A stretch of DNA of 64,000 bases from Noviherbaspirillum pedocola. GTDB taxonomy: Bacteria > Pseudomonadota > Gammaproteobacteria > Burkholderiales > Burkholderiaceae_D. Below, piece by piece: positions 1 through 9,067 of this stretch; the stretch's first letter is position 1; each line of letters opens with the position of its first letter. The DNA is taken from contig NZ_JAEPBG010000002.1 in NCBI RefSeq assembly GCF_016632335.1, positions 124,001-188,000 on the forward strand, written 5' to 3'. Position numbers and translations under genes: made by a program. The notes beneath the pieces were generated by a model. It was not told the DNA's origin. It saw only the letters and a program-made list of their open reading frames with translations, and did not search any database.

Positions 1-1
1 G

Positions 2-130
2 TCGAAGTCGGGGCGCATCGTCAATGGCGTCGGCGCGGATCTCGACATCGTGGTGGCGAGCGCGAAGGCGTATCTTTCGGCACTGAACAAGCTCCATTCC
101 AAGGCAGAGAAGCTCAATCCTCAGCTCTGA
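2..130 (+). CDS. leuA: 2-isopropylmalate synthase, C-terminal fragment (5' end outside window)
   Basis: Only the last 42 codons are present. They read in frame 2 to a TGA at 128-130, and the peptide contains [20 protein letters not shown], which matches the end of the allosteric C-terminal domain of the E. coli-type (about 510 aa) LeuA. The enzyme condenses acetyl-CoA with 2-ketoisovalerate, the first committed step of leucine synthesis, and the C-terminal domain binds leucine as feedback inhibitor. A leuA followed by rpsO-pnp is usual in Burkholderiales. A second, unrelated-class LeuA lies at 44352-46019. Too little is present to judge whether the gene is intact. Confidence 0.85.
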   Translation, partial: SKSGRIVNGVGADLDIVVASAKAYLSALNKLHSKAEKLNPQL

Positions 131-148
131 ACGCAGGGATGGGCAAGA

Positions 149-177
149 AAAAAGGCCGTGCATTGCACGGCCTTTTT
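149..177 (+). terminator. Rho-independent terminator of leuA
   Basis: An 8-bp perfect stem (GGCCGTGC/GCACGGCC, 154-172) has a 3-nt loop, is preceded by an A run and followed by TTTTT. It lies 19 bp after the leuA stop. The A/T flanks make it usable in both directions, so it may also end the convergent hsp20 transcript. Confidence 0.9.
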
Positions 178-211
178 CATGACTGCGACGACGGCTTGCC
201 GGATCGGGAAC

Positions 212-637
212 TCACTGGATCGCGATCTGCTTCGGCTGGTCTTCCGCCTTCTTCGGCAACGTCAGCGTAAGCACGCCGTTTTCCAGTTTTGCGACGGCCG
301 CTTCGCTGTTGACTTCCTGCGGCAGCACGATGCTACGCGCGAACTTCTGGACTACGCGCTCGGTCAGCAATGCCTTGCTGCCTTCAGGCTTTTCGGTTTC
401 CCGCTTGGTTTCCGCCTCGATTGATACGCGCTTGCCATCGACCGAAATCTTCACGTCCTCCTTGGCAACGCCGGGCAAGTCGGCTTCCACCTGGTAGGCG
501 GCGTCGGTCTCGCTCACATTGATGCGCGGCGCGACCGGGGCATTGTCGACGAGGTTATTGACGAGGCGCTCAAAGCCTCGGTCGAAGGTGCGGGTGGAAA
601 GCAGCGGGAAGGCACGGCTATGCAGAATCAAACTCAT
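212..637 (-). CDS. Small heat-shock protein, Hsp20/alpha-crystallin family
   Basis: A 141-residue protein with a central alpha-crystallin domain: the A-D-L-P-G-V-KEDVKISVDG stretch at about 55-75 and the C-terminal GVLTLTLPKK strand are family hallmarks, and it ends with an I-A-I motif like the oligomerisation I-x-I tail. Such proteins are ATP-independent holdases that bind unfolding proteins in the cytoplasm. The start at 637 is chosen because AGGAG lies 7 bases upstream and the alternative start 30 bases further out has no ribosome binding site. It is convergent with leuA and is preceded by a sigma-32-type promoter (684-711), so heat induction is likely. Confidence 0.92.
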   Translation of the reverse strand: MSLILHSRAFPLLSTRTFDRGFERLVNNLVDNAPVAPRINVSETDAAYQVEADLPGVAKEDVKISVDGKRVSIEAETKRETEKPEGSKALLTERVVQKFARSIVLPQEVNSEAAVAKLENGVLTLTLPKKAEDQPKQIAIQ

Positions 638-683
638 GTTCTTTCTCCTATCTGGCATGGAGCACACCGCTCCGATGCTCGAT

Positions 684-711
684 AGATAGGGCGGTGCAGG
701 TTGCTTTCAAG
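684..711 (-). promoter_or_regulatory. Sigma-32 (RpoH) heat-shock promoter for hsp20
   Basis: On the minus strand the sequence reads CTTGAAA, 13 bases, CCCTATCT, against the RpoH consensus CTTGAAA-N(11-16)-CCCCATNT. It lies about 50 bp upstream of the hsp20 start codon. Confidence 0.75.
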
Positions 712-770
712 AGTCCGAAAATGGCGAATCATGAAAAATTTCGCCATTCATGGAAGACCGCTTGTCGAGC

Positions 771-1286
771 TCAGAGTCCGCTTCCCGGCATACCGAGACC
801 CGGTGTGCGGCGCCGGTCGGGACCATTCTGCAGCGAGCGCACGATGCCGCCGTCGTCGAAGTAGACGTGCATCACCGAGTCCCAGGTATTGGCTTCGCGA
901 TACGGATAGGACCAGACTTCGCGCTGCATCCGCGGGAAGTAGCTGGTATCGCTCGGCGCGCCTATGGTGCGTAGCACATCGTCCTTGGTGAACTTGTCCG
1001 GGACGATCTTTGCGAAATGCGCGGTGTCGAGCACTTGTTCATAAGACACCAGCCGCCCATCGCTGCCGATGCGCGCCATGAATGTGGCCTGGCCCCAGGG
1101 GCCGGTCATGTATTCCAGCAGATGATTGTTGCCTTCGCCATAACGGTGCGTCGGCTCGCCGAGCCGCTCGATGACCTGTGTTTCCGATTCGCCCGGTTGC
1201 GGCGGCGCGGAGTAGACGCGCATCGCGGCGCAGCCGGAAAGCAGCAGGGCGACGCCGGCGAACATCCATCCCGGGAATCCTTTCAT
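771..1286 (-). CDS. Lipoprotein with BamE/SmpA-like fold
   Basis: A 171-residue protein with a lipoprotein signal: short positive N-terminus, hydrophobic stretch and lipobox L-S-G-C with Cys19 as lipidation site. Two copies of a pattern typical of SmpA/OmlA/BamE domains follow, G-E-S-E[10 protein letters not shown] at about 32-46 and [13 protein letters not shown] at about 98-110. The product should therefore be anchored in the outer membrane facing the periplasm. Start supported by AGGAG 9 bases upstream. It is larger than BamE itself and stands alone, so it need not be the BAM-complex subunit; the specific role is unknown. Confidence 0.75.
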   Translation of the reverse strand: MKGFPGWMFAGVALLLSGCAAMRVYSAPPQPGESETQVIERLGEPTHRYGEGNNHLLEYMTGPWGQATFMARIGSDGRLVSYEQVLDTAHFAKIVPDKFTKDDVLRTIGAPSDTSYFPRMQREVWSYPYREANTWDSVMHVYFDDGGIVRSLQNGPDRRRTPGLGMPGSGL

Positions 1287-1340
1287 ATCGGTGTTTCTCC
1301 TTGTTTCATTGCGGGTGCGAAAAGTGTTTGAACCCGATGT

Positions 1341-1369
1341 TTGTGTCGCCGCGCGCGATCCGCTATACT
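1341..1369 (+). promoter_or_regulatory. Sigma-70 promoter of rpsO-pnp
   Basis: TTGTGT (1341-1346), 17-base spacer, TATACT (1364-1369). It lies between the divergent lipoprotein gene and rpsO, giving a leader of roughly 85 nt before the rpsO start. Confidence 0.7.
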
Positions 1370-1461
1370 CGCCGGTCTGGCCGATTCCGGCCAGTTTTCA
1401 TCAACCCCCATCACGGTGCACCGGGGTGCAGACTCCAGGCATCGCATGTGAAAGGCAAATC

Positions 1462-1731
1462 ATGAGCGTAGAAAAAAGCAGCAAGGCAGCCATCATCGCG
1501 GACAACGCGCGTGGCCAGAATGATACCGGTTCCCCGGAAGTGCAGGTGGCATTGCTGACCGCCCGCATCAACGACCTCAACAACCACTTCAAGGCCCACA
1601 CCAAGGATCACCATTCCCGCCGCGGCCTGATCATGATGGTCAACCGCCGCAAGAGCCTGCTGTCTTACCTGAAGAGCAAGGACGCCAACCGTTATCGCGC
1701 ACTGATCGAAAAGCTCGGTCTGCGCAAGTAA
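1462..1731 (+). CDS. rpsO: 30S ribosomal protein S15
   Basis: An 89-residue protein of the standard length for S15, with the conserved D-T-G-S-P-E-V-Q (about 21-28) and the H[10 protein letters not shown] stretch that contacts 16S rRNA. S15 binds the central domain of 16S rRNA and nucleates platform assembly. The start is the ATG at 1462; an upstream in-frame extension is not family-like. It is followed by a terminator-like stem and then pnp, the arrangement also known from E. coli, where S15 represses its own translation and the rpsO-pnp region carries RNase processing sites. Confidence 0.97.
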   Translation: MSVEKSSKAAIIADNARGQNDTGSPEVQVALLTARINDLNNHFKAHTKDHHSRRGLIMMVNRRKSLLSYLKSKDANRYRALIEKLGLRK

Positions 1732-1767
1732 AAGACGGCGCGTTGCCAGCACTGGAATCCCATGTCG

Positions 1768-1802
1768 AAATGCCTGCGTCAGCCTCCTGATGCGGGCATT
1801 TT
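1768..1802 (+). terminator. Stem-loop between rpsO and pnp
   Basis: AAATGCC pairs with GGCATTT around a GCGTCAG/CTGATGC inner stem, closed by a CCTC loop and followed by only a few T residues. It is likely a partial terminator or mRNA-processing hairpin, since pnp lacks an obvious promoter of its own. Confidence 0.7.
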
Positions 1803-1917
1803 GCGTTTGTCGTTCCGGTTGGCATGCAGTAAGTCGATGCGCAGAGTGAAGCGTCGGCTGTGGTGAGGTGAACGACAGCCCCTGAAAATCTGTCGGCAAA
1901 AAGAGAAAGGAATCACC

Positions 1918-4041
1918 GTGTTCAATAAAGTAACCAAGACCTTCCAGTACGGACAGCATCAAGTCACGCTGGAAACCGGCGAGATCGCGCGCCAGGCTTC
2001 CGGCGCCGTCATGGTGTCGGTTGAAGACACCGTCGTGCTGGCGACCGTGGTCGCCAGGAAGGATCCGAAGCCGGGCCAGGACTTCTTCCCGCTGACCGTC
2101 GACTACATCGAGAAGAGCTATGCCGCGGGTCGCATTCCCGGCGGTTTCTTCAAGCGCGAAGGCCGTCCTTCCGAGAAGGAAACCCTGACTTCCCGCCTGA
2201 TCGATCGTCCGCTGCGCCCGCTGTTCCCGGAAGGCTATCTGAACGAGGTGCAGATCATCATCCACGTGCTGTCGGTGAACCCGGAAATCGATCCGGACAT
2301 CCCGGCCATGATCGGTGCTTCCGCCGCGCTGTGCGTGGCCGGAATCCCGTTCAACGGCCCGATCGGCGCGGCGCGCGTGGGCTATACCAACGGCGAATAC
2401 GTGCTGAACCCGACCGTGTCGCAACTGGCGAAATCGGAGATGGACCTGGTGGTCGCCGGTACCGAGACCGCGGTGCTGATGGTGGAATCCGAAGCGCGCG
2501 AGCTGTCCGAAGAAGTGATGCTGGGCGCGGTGGTCTATGGCCACGACCAGATGAAGGCCGTCATCGACGCCATCCATGAACTGGTGCGCGACGGCGGCAA
2601 GCCGGAAGTGCAATGGGCGCCGCCGGCCAAGAACGACGCGCTGATCGCGCGCGTGACCGAGCTGGCCGAGCCGAAGCTGCGCGAGGCTTACCAGATCCGC
2701 GACAAGCAGGCCCGCACCGACAAGCTGCGCGCCGCTTCCGGCGAAGTCAGCGAAGCGCTGGCCGCCCAAGCTGCCGCTGAGGGCGTTTCCGCTCCGGACA
2801 GCGTCGAAGTCGGCAATATCCTGTTCGAACTGGAATCGAAGATCGTTCGCTCGCAGATCCTGAACGGCGAGCCCCGCATCGACGGCCGCGACACCCGTAC
2901 CGTGCGCCCGATCTCGATCCGCACCAGCGTGCTGCCGCGCACTCACGGCTCGGCGCTGTTCACCCGCGGCGAAACCCAGGCGCTGGTGATTGCCACGCTG
3001 GGCACCGCGCGCGACGAGCAGAAGATCGACGCGCTGATGGGCGAATACAGCGACCGCTTCATGCTGCACTACAACATGCCGCCGTTCGCCACCGGCGAGA
3101 CCGGCCGCGTCGGCACGCCGAAGCGCCGCGAAATCGGCCACGGCCGCCTGGCCAAGCGCGCGCTGCTGGCCGCGCTGCCGGCGCCGGAAGAGTTCAGCTA
3201 TTCCGTGCGCGTGGTGTCCGAGATCACCGAATCCAACGGCTCCTCGTCGATGGCATCGGTGTGCGGCGGCTGCCTGGCGCTGATGGATGCCGGCGTGCCG
3301 ATGAAATCGCACGTGGCTGGCATTGCGATGGGCCTGATCAAGGAAGGCAGCAAGTTCGCCGTCCTGACCGACATCCTCGGCGATGAAGATCATCTCGGCG
3401 ACATGGACTTCAAGGTCGCGGGCACTGCCAACGGCGTGACCGCGCTGCAGATGGACATCAAGATCCAGGGCATCACCAAGGAAATCATGCAGGTGGCGCT
3501 GGCCCAGGCCAAGGAAGGCCGCATCCACATCCTGGCGAAAATGCAGGAAGCGGTGCCCGCCGGCAATGTCGAGCTGTCCGACTTCGCGCCGCGCCTGATC
3601 ACCATCAAGATCAACCCGGAAAAGATCCGCGACGTGATCGGCAAGGGCGGCGCGGTCATTCGCGCGCTGACCGAGGAAACTGGCACGCAGATCGACATCA
3701 CCGACGAAGGCATCGTGACCATCGCGTCCGTCGATGCCGCCGCCGGCCAGGAAGCCAAGCGCCGCATCGAGGAACTGACCGCTTCGGTCGAAGTGGGCAA
3801 GACCTACGAAGGCACCGTGCTGAAGCTGCTGGATTTTGGCGCAATCGTGCAGGTGATCCCGGGCAAGGATGGTTTGCTGCATATCAGCCAGATCGCCAAC
3901 GAGCGCGTGAACGCGGTTTCCGACTACCTCAAGGAAGGCCAGCAGGTGCGCGTGAAGGTCATCGAGACCGACGATCGCGGCCGCCTGAAGCTGTCGATGA
4001 AGGCAGTCGCCGCCGAAGCGGCGGAAACGCCGGCGGAATAA
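1918..4041 (+). CDS. pnp: Polyribonucleotide nucleotidyltransferase (PNPase)
   Basis: A 707-residue protein with the full PNPase layout: RNase PH domain 1, the helical linker, catalytic RNase PH domain 2 (about 320-540, with [14 protein letters not shown] carrying the metal/phosphate Asp residues), KH domain (about 553-610, I-G-K-G-G) and S1 domain (about 620-690). It degrades RNA 3' to 5' using phosphate and is a core of RNA turnover complexes. It starts with GTG, preceded by AAAGGA. The C-terminus after S1 is short. It is cotranscribed with rpsO. E. coli PNPase autoregulates through its leader; whether that holds here cannot be read from the sequence. Confidence 0.97.
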   Translation: MFNKVTKTFQYGQHQVTLETGEIARQASGAVMVSVEDTVVLATVVARKDPKPGQDFFPLTVDYIEKSYAAGRIPGGFFKREGRPSEKETLTSRLIDRPLRPLFPEGYLNEVQIIIHVLSVNPEIDPDIPAMIGASAALCVAGIPFNGPIGAARVGYTNGEYVLNPTVSQLAKSEMDLVVAGTETAVLMVESEARELSEEVMLGAVVYGHDQMKAVIDAIHELVRDGGKPEVQWAPPAKNDALIARVTELAEPKLREAYQIRDKQARTDKLRAASGEVSEALAAQAAAEGVSAPDSVEVGNILFELESKIVRSQILNGEPRIDGRDTRTVRPISIRTSVLPRTHGSALFTRGETQALVIATLGTARDEQKIDALMGEYSDRFMLHYNMPPFATGETGRVGTPKRREIGHGRLAKRALLAALPAPEEFSYSVRVVSEITESNGSSSMASVCGGCLALMDAGVPMKSHVAGIAMGLIKEGSKFAVLTDILGDEDHLGDMDFKVAGTANGVTALQMDIKIQGITKEIMQVALAQAKEGRIHILAKMQEAVPAGNVELSDFAPRLITIKINPEKIRDVIGKGGAVIRALTEETGTQIDITDEGIVTIASVDAAAGQEAKRRIEELTASVEVGKTYEGTVLKLLDFGAIVQVIPGKDGLLHISQIANERVNAVSDYLKEGQQVRVKVIETDDRGRLKLSMKAVAAEAAETPAE

Positions 4042-4065
4042 GTTCTCCGGCATTGCGCTGTAAGC

Positions 4066-4100
4066 AACCGCCCGTGTCGCGAGACTCGGGCGGTTTTTTT
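4066..4100 (+). terminator. Rho-independent terminator of pnp
   Basis: A long GC-rich stem (AACCGCCCG/CGGGCGGTT with inner GTC/GAC) is followed by seven T residues, 25 bp after the pnp stop. Confidence 0.93.
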
Positions 4101-4122
4101 ACGTTTGTTCGCGCTAGGTTAA

Positions 4123-4128
4123 TATAAT
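4123..4128 (+). promoter_or_regulatory. Probable -10 element for the NDH-2 gene
   Basis: A perfect TATAAT sits just after the pnp terminator and 78 bp before the ndh start. No good -35 box is present at 16-18 bp, so an activator may be needed or the call may be partial. Confidence 0.5.
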
Positions 4129-4205
4129 GGCCATTTTGGCTCGTCCCACGGGGCTCGCCATCCACACGAGCAACGGCGCCGCCGTTGCCGCAAGCGACCT
4201 GGCTT

Positions 4206-5561
4206 ATGACGCATATCGTGATCCTTGGCTGCGGCTTCGGAGGTTTGGCCGCAGTGCGCGAGCTGTCCCGCGCGGATGTACGCATTACCCTGATCGACCG
4301 CAGCAACCACCACCTGTTTCAACCGCTGCTGTACCAGGTCGCCACCGCTGGCCTGTCCGCGCCGGCGATCGCCGCGCCGATACGTCATATCCTCGCGCGG
4401 CAGCCGAATGTCACGACGCTGATGGCCTGCGTGAGCGATATCGATGTCGGGCGTCGCATGGTGCTGTTGAAGGATGGCGGTGCGGTGACTTACGACTATC
4501 TGATCGTCGCCACGGGTTCCACCCACAGTTATTTCGGCCACGATGAATGGGCCGAGGCCGCGCCCGGCCTGAAGACGCTGGGCGATGCCTTTGAAATCCG
4601 GCGCCGCATCCTGCTCGCCTTCGAGCATGCCGAGCGCGAAGTGCTGGACGATTTACGCACTCCATGGCTGACCTTCGCCGTCATCGGCGCCGGCGCTACC
4701 GGCGTGGAAATGGCCGGCACCATGTCCGAAGTGGCGCGGCATACGCTGGCCGATGAATTCCGCCGCATCGATCCGCGCAAGGCAAGAGTGGTGCTAATCG
4801 AAGGCAATGACCGGGTGCTCGGCAGCTACCCGGAAGATTTGTCAGCCAAGGCGCAGCGCCAGCTCGAAGCGCTCGGCGTGGAGGTGCGCACTGGCTGCAA
4901 GGTGACCGCGATCGATGAGACTGGCATCAGTTTCACTGGGCCGTCCGGCGATGAGCGGCTGCCGGCGCGCACCGTGATCTGGTCCGCGGGCGTGGCGGCA
5001 TCGCCTATCGGCAAGTCGCTTGGCGTGCCGCTGGATCGGGCGGGCAGGGTGATCGTGCAGCCGGATCTGTCCATTCCCGGGCATCCGGAAATCTTCGTCA
5101 TCGGCGACCTGGCCGCCGCCAAATCCGACGGCAAGCCGGTGCCCGGCGTCTCTCCCGCGGCCAAGCAGATGGGGCGCGTCGCGGCGCGCAATATCCTGAG
5201 CCAGCGGCGCGGCTTGCCGGGTCAGGCGTTTCGCTATCGCGACTATGGCGCGCTGGCCACGATCGGCCGCAAGTCGGCTGTGGCGCAGGTCGGCAGGTTC
5301 AAGTTTTCGGGCTTGTCCGCCTGGCTGTTCTGGCTCTTCGTGCACGTCTATTTTCTGATCGGCTTTCGTAACAGGATGATGGTGATGACCGACTGGGCTT
5401 TCGCCTATTTCACCTTTCAGCGCAACGCCCGCGTGGTGGCCAGCACCGAAGACGATCCGGAAGTGCTCGAAGGCGGCTGGACACACCGGCATGCACGCGC
5501 TGCCGAGGAGCCTGCGCCCGAAGTCGGACATGCTCCCGAGGCCGGGCCTGCGCAGCCCTGA
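4206..5561 (+). CDS. ndh: Type II NADH dehydrogenase (NDH-2)
   Basis: A 451-residue FAD-dependent oxidoreductase that passes electrons from NADH to quinone without pumping protons. Two dinucleotide-binding motifs are visible: G-C-G-F-G-G near the N-terminus (FAD) and G-A-G-A-T-G at about 166 (NADH). The N-H-H-L-F-Q-P-L-L-Y-Q-V segment after the first is a family signature. The C-terminal third has a hydrophobic/amphipathic stretch (LSAWLFWLFVHVYFLIGF) that should anchor it to the inner membrane. The start at 4206 places the FAD motif at residue 8; an in-frame upstream extension has no support. The nuo operon 4 kb downstream provides the proton-pumping alternative. Confidence 0.9.
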   Translation: MTHIVILGCGFGGLAAVRELSRADVRITLIDRSNHHLFQPLLYQVATAGLSAPAIAAPIRHILARQPNVTTLMACVSDIDVGRRMVLLKDGGAVTYDYLIVATGSTHSYFGHDEWAEAAPGLKTLGDAFEIRRRILLAFEHAEREVLDDLRTPWLTFAVIGAGATGVEMAGTMSEVARHTLADEFRRIDPRKARVVLIEGNDRVLGSYPEDLSAKAQRQLEALGVEVRTGCKVTAIDETGISFTGPSGDERLPARTVIWSAGVAASPIGKSLGVPLDRAGRVIVQPDLSIPGHPEIFVIGDLAAAKSDGKPVPGVSPAAKQMGRVAARNILSQRRGLPGQAFRYRDYGALATIGRKSAVAQVGRFKFSGLSAWLFWLFVHVYFLIGFRNRMMVMTDWAFAYFTFQRNARVVASTEDDPEVLEGGWTHRHARAAEEPAPEVGHAPEAGPAQP

Positions 5562-5605
5562 GCCGTTTTTCCTTTTCCTACAACAACCAACCGAATGGAT
5601 ATCCG

Positions 5606-6586
5606 ATGCGAGCAATAGAAATTACCCAACCCGGCGGTCCCGAAGTGCTGCAGCTGTGCGAGCGCCCCATGCCGGAAACCCGTGCGGGCGAAGTGCTGAT
5701 CCGTGTGCACGCGGCCGGCATCAATCGTCCCGATGTGCTGCAGCGTACCGGCAACTACCCGGTGCCGCCGGGCGCTTCCGATCTGCCGGGCCTGGAAGTC
5801 GCGGGCGAGATCGTCGGCGGCGATATCGAAGGCAGCGGCTTTGCCAAGGGCGACATGGTCTGCGCGCTGGTGCAGGGCGGCGGCTATGCCGAATACTGCG
5901 CCGCACCGGCAGCGCAATGCCTGCCGATACCGAAAGGCCTGTCCGCGGTGGAAGCAGCCTCCCTGCCGGAAACCTTCTTCACCGTATGGAGCAATGTGTT
6001 CGACCGCGCGCGCTTGTCCGGCAACGAGACGCTGCTGGTGCAGGGCGGCACCTCGGGCATCGGCGTGACCGCGATTCAGATGGCGACCGCGCTCGGCCAC
6101 AAGGTGTATGCGACCGCGGGCTCGGACGATAAATGCCGCGCCTGCGAAAGCCTGGGCGCGGTGCGCGGCATCAATTACCGTAGCGAGGACTTTGTACAAG
6201 TTGTCAAGGAAGCCGCTGGCGGACGCGGCGTCGACGTGGTGCTCGACATGGTCGGCGGCGACTATCTGCCGCGCGAGCTGAGCAGCCTGGCCGATGACGG
6301 CCGCATCGTCATCATCGCCTTGCTGGGTGGTGCAAAAGCGCAGGTACACCTTGGCGAGATCCTGCGACGCCGCCTGACCGTGACCGGTTCCACGCTGCGC
6401 CCGCGGCCGGTGGAATTCAAGCGCGCGATCGCGCAGAAGCTGCGTGAGAACGTGTGGCCGCTGATCGAGTCCGGGAAGATTCGTCCGGTCATTTTCAAAA
6501 CTTTCCCGCTTGACGCGGCAAAGGATGCGCATGCGCTGATGGAAAGCAGCACGCACGTCGGCAAGATCGTGCTCGAAGTGAAATGA
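5606..6586 (+). CDS. NAD(P)H:quinone oxidoreductase, zinc-free MDR family (PIG3-like)
   Basis: A 326-residue medium-chain dehydrogenase/reductase. The N-terminal GroES-like half carries A-G-I-N-R-P-D-V-L-Q-R-x-G-x-Y, typical of the quinone oxidoreductase PIG3 branch, and the Rossmann half has Q-G-G-T-S-G-I-G at about 146-153. Zinc-binding cysteines of classical alcohol dehydrogenases are absent. The family reduces quinones with NADPH. It lies 44 bp after ndh in the same direction and probably shares its transcript. The physiological substrate cannot be told from sequence. Confidence 0.85.
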   Translation: MRAIEITQPGGPEVLQLCERPMPETRAGEVLIRVHAAGINRPDVLQRTGNYPVPPGASDLPGLEVAGEIVGGDIEGSGFAKGDMVCALVQGGGYAEYCAAPAAQCLPIPKGLSAVEAASLPETFFTVWSNVFDRARLSGNETLLVQGGTSGIGVTAIQMATALGHKVYATAGSDDKCRACESLGAVRGINYRSEDFVQVVKEAAGGRGVDVVLDMVGGDYLPRELSSLADDGRIVIIALLGGAKAQVHLGEILRRRLTVTGSTLRPRPVEFKRAIAQKLRENVWPLIESGKIRPVIFKTFPLDAAKDAHALMESSTHVGKIVLEVK

Positions 6587-6714
6587 GGTGAAGGAATCCG
6601 TCGCGCCACGGTATAGCGGATTCCTGATATTTCCCGGCGGCCGTTTGTCCGCCGGGGAAGGTATTTCCTGCTCCATGACGCTGCATCCAAAGCGGAATGC
6701 CGTTCCGTCATTGT

Positions 6715-6744
6715 TTGACCGCGCAATCAGGACCAAGCTAGAAT
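6715..6744 (+). promoter_or_regulatory. Sigma-70 promoter of tpiA-secG
   Basis: TTGACC (6715-6720), 18-base spacer, TAGAAT (6739-6744), with a predicted start about 20 bp upstream of the tpiA ATG. Confidence 0.75.
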
Positions 6745-6771
6745 CGCGGGTTCCCAAAAACGCGAAAATTT

Positions 6772-7521
6772 ATGCGGCGCAAACTGATCAGCGGCAACTG
6801 GAAGATGAATGGCATTCTCGCGGCCAATGCCGCGCTGCTTGAGGGCATTAAGGCAGGCGTCGGCCAGGCGAAGTCCGAAATTGCAGTCTGCGCGCCGGCG
6901 CCTTATCTCGCGCAATGTCAGCAGCTGTTGTCCGACACGCCGATCGTGTGGGGCGCGCAGGATGTTTCGGAACATGATGCTGGCGCCTACACCGGTGAAG
7001 TGTCCGCGACGATGCTGACCGATTTTGGTTGCCGTTTCGTGATACTTGGTCACTCCGAGCGTCGTGCCTATCATGGGGAAAGCGATGCGCTGGTCGGTCG
7101 CAAGACGGTGCGCGCGCTGGCGCATGGTTTGACTCCCATCGTCTGCGTCGGTGAAACGCTGGAAGAGCGTGAGGCGGGCCAGACCGAAGCTGTTGTCGGT
7201 CGCCAGCTCGATGCGGTGCTCGCGGCTGTCGGAGTTGCAGGACTCGCGAACATCGTCGTGGCCTATGAGCCGGTCTGGGCAATCGGCACCGGCAAGACCG
7301 CCACGCCGCAAATGGCGCAGGACGTTCATGCTTTCCTGCGCGCGCGCATGGCGGAAGTCGATGCCGCTGCCGCGCAAGGCGTACGTATTCTCTATGGTGG
7401 CAGCATGAAGCCCGACAATGCCGCCGAACTGCTCGCCATGTCCGACATCGATGGCGGCCTTATCGGCGGTGCTGCGTTGAAGGCTGACGATTTCCTTTCC
7501 ATCATCCGCGCAGCCGGCTGA
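6772..7521 (+). CDS. tpiA: Triosephosphate isomerase
   Basis: A 249-residue TIM-barrel enzyme interconverting dihydroxyacetone phosphate and glyceraldehyde 3-phosphate. Visible active-site elements are Asn-Trp-Lys near the N-terminus (substrate Lys), the electrophile His in G-H-S-E-R-R, the catalytic Glu in [10 protein letters not shown], with the flexible loop 6 directly after. Length is typical. tpiA-secG-tRNA-Leu-nuo is a conserved neighbourhood in this lineage. Confidence 0.97.
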   Translation: MRRKLISGNWKMNGILAANAALLEGIKAGVGQAKSEIAVCAPAPYLAQCQQLLSDTPIVWGAQDVSEHDAGAYTGEVSATMLTDFGCRFVILGHSERRAYHGESDALVGRKTVRALAHGLTPIVCVGETLEEREAGQTEAVVGRQLDAVLAAVGVAGLANIVVAYEPVWAIGTGKTATPQMAQDVHAFLRARMAEVDAAAAQGVRILYGGSMKPDNAAELLAMSDIDGGLIGGAALKADDFLSIIRAAG

Positions 7522-7557
7522 TCCATACCGATTTAAAGATTTCTGAAGGTTTTATCA

Positions 7558-7947
7558 ATGAACATCCTGCTTACCTTAATCGTCGTGATCCAAGTCGTCG
7601 CGGCACTCACCATCATTGGTCTGGTGCTGCTGCAGCACGGCAAGGGTGCCGACATGGGTGCCGCCTTTGGCTCGGGCGCATCCGGCAGCCTGTTTGGCGC
7701 TTCCGGCTCATCCAACTTTCTTTCGAAATCGACTGCCATCGCCGCTGCCGTCTTCTTTGCCGCGACGCTGGCGTTGGCGTTTTACGGTAATCGCTCGGCC
7801 GGTGTAAGCGGCGGCGTGATGGACAAGCTCCCGGTCGCCCCAGCAAACGCCCCCGCGCCCGCAGCGCCTGCCAATACCGCGCCTGTCGCTCCGGCCACGC
7901 CCGCTGCCCCGGCGGCGCAGGGTGGGGCAGGCGAGATTCCCAAGTAA
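7558..7947 (+). CDS. secG: Preprotein translocase subunit SecG
   Basis: A 129-residue membrane protein with two transmembrane helices (about 2-22 and 57-77) separated by the conserved G-K-G-A-D-M-G-A-A-F-G-S-G-A segment that marks SecG. It associates with SecYE and assists protein translocation. The C-terminal tail after residue 90 is long and Ala/Pro-rich, as is common in betaproteobacteria. Start supported by AAGG 11 bases upstream. secG followed by a tRNA-Leu(GAG) gene is also found in E. coli. Confidence 0.95.
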   Translation: MNILLTLIVVIQVVAALTIIGLVLLQHGKGADMGAAFGSGASGSLFGASGSSNFLSKSTAIAAAVFFAATLALAFYGNRSAGVSGGVMDKLPVAPANAPAPAAPANTAPVAPATPAAPAAQGGAGEIPK

Positions 7948-7984
7948 TTCCGCAAATATATTTCTGGATTGACTGCAAGCTGCA

Positions 7985-8013
7985 TTGAATAAAGACAGTC
8001 AACCGGTTAAAAT
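7985..8013 (+). promoter_or_regulatory. Sigma-70 promoter of tRNA-Leu
   Basis: TTGAAT (7985-7990), 17-base spacer, TAAAAT (8008-8013), ending 9 bp before the mature tRNA 5' end. Confidence 0.75.
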
Positions 8014-8022
8014 AAGCGGCTT

Positions 8023-8107
8023 GCCGACGTGGTGAAATTGGTAGACACGCTATCTTGAGGGGGTAGTGGCGAAAGCTGTGCGAGTTCGAGTCTCGCCGTC
8101 GGCACCA
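8023..8107 (+). tRNA. tRNA-Leu (anticodon GAG)
   Basis: An 85-nt class II tRNA. The acceptor stem GCCGACG/CGTCGGC closes the cloverleaf, anticodon stem CTATC/GGTAG encloses loop TTGAGGG with anticodon GAG (reads CUC/CUU), there is a long variable arm, the T loop is GTTCGAGTC and the 3' CCA is encoded. Position after secG matches the E. coli leuU locus. Confidence 0.97.
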
Positions 8108-8114
8108 AAACAAT

Positions 8115-8148
8115 AAAGCCAGCGAGGGGATACCCAAGCTGGCTTTTT
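8115..8148 (+). terminator. Terminator after tRNA-Leu
   Basis: AAAGCCAGC (8115-8123) pairs with GCTGGCTTT (8138-8146), followed by T residues, 8 bp after the CCA end. It separates the tRNA from nuoA, so the nuo operon either starts downstream of here or depends on read-through; no strong promoter is visible between 8149 and 8209. Confidence 0.85.
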
Positions 8149-8209
8149 CTCGAGAATGTTGTCCGGTTGGCCATTTCTCGCCGCCGGAATCCAGAAACGG
8201 CGATTCATT

Positions 8210-8569
8210 GTGAACCTCGAAAATTACCTCCCCGTACTGTTGTTCATCCTCGTCGGCATCGGCGTGGGTGTCGCTCCTCAAGTCCTCGGTCGCCTGATCG
8301 GTCCGCACCGACCCGACGTGCAAAAGAACTCTCCTTACGAATGCGGCTTCGAAGCATTCGAAGATGCGCGCATGAAGTTCGACGTGCGCTACTACCTGGT
8401 TGCAATCCTTTTTATCTTGTTTGATCTGGAAACCGCGTTCTTCTTCCCGTGGGGTGTCGCCATGCGCGACCTTGGCTGGAGCGGCTTCATCACGATGCTG
8501 GTGTTTATCGTCGAATTCGTGGTTGGCTTCTGGTACATCTGGAAGCGGGGCGCGCTGGATTGGGAATAA
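8210..8569 (+). CDS. nuoA: NADH-quinone oxidoreductase subunit A
   Basis: A 119-residue membrane subunit of complex I with three transmembrane helices and the conserved [10 protein letters not shown] and [15 protein letters not shown] segments that line the quinone entry region. A GTG start at 8210 gives the family-typical N-terminus [11 protein letters not shown]; an upstream ATG at 8156 would add 18 unusual residues. First gene of a complete nuoA to nuoN operon on one strand with short gaps or overlaps. Confidence 0.95.
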   Translation: MNLENYLPVLLFILVGIGVGVAPQVLGRLIGPHRPDVQKNSPYECGFEAFEDARMKFDVRYYLVAILFILFDLETAFFFPWGVAMRDLGWSGFITMLVFIVEFVVGFWYIWKRGALDWE

Positions 8570-8572
8570 GTC

Positions 8573-9049
8573 ATGGCTATTGAAGGTGTATTGAACGAAG
8601 GCTTTGTCACCACCACGGCTGACAAGCTTCTGAACTGGACCCGTACTGGCTCGATGTGGCCGATGACCTTCGGTCTGGCCTGCTGCGCTGTTGAAATGAT
8701 GCATGCAGGCGCATCCCGTTACGACCTCGACCGTTTCGGCGTGGTGTTCCGTCCGTCCCCGCGTCAGTCCGACGTAATGATCGTCGCCGGCACGCTGTGC
8801 AACAAGATGGCGCCGGCATTGCGCAAGGTGTACGACCAGATGGCCGAGCCGCGCTGGGTCATCTCGATGGGATCCTGCGCCAACGGCGGCGGCTATTACC
8901 ACTACTCGTATTCCGTGGTGCGTGGCTGTGACCGCATCGTGCCGGTCGATATCTATGTGCCGGGCTGCCCGCCGACTGCCGAAGCGCTGCTCTACGGCAT
9001 CATGCAATTGCAGAACAAGATCAAGCGCACCAACACCATTGCGCGCTGA
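8573..9049 (+). CDS. nuoB: NADH-quinone oxidoreductase subunit B
   Basis: A 158-residue peripheral-arm subunit that binds the terminal 4Fe-4S cluster N2, the electron donor to quinone. The cluster ligands are visible in [12 protein letters not shown] and P-G-C-P-P. It starts 3 bp after the nuoA stop. Confidence 0.98.
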   Translation: MAIEGVLNEGFVTTTADKLLNWTRTGSMWPMTFGLACCAVEMMHAGASRYDLDRFGVVFRPSPRQSDVMIVAGTLCNKMAPALRKVYDQMAEPRWVISMGSCANGGGYYHYSYSVVRGCDRIVPVDIYVPGCPPTAEALLYGIMQLQNKIKRTNTIAR

Positions 9050-9067
9050 TCCGGCGCGATAAGCACT

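Noticed and set aside
1411-4053. An 880-codon open frame on the minus strand opposite rpsO-pnp
   Set aside because: It mirrors PNPase codon structure in GC-rich DNA, has a low-complexity His/Arg/Gln-rich product and no family features.
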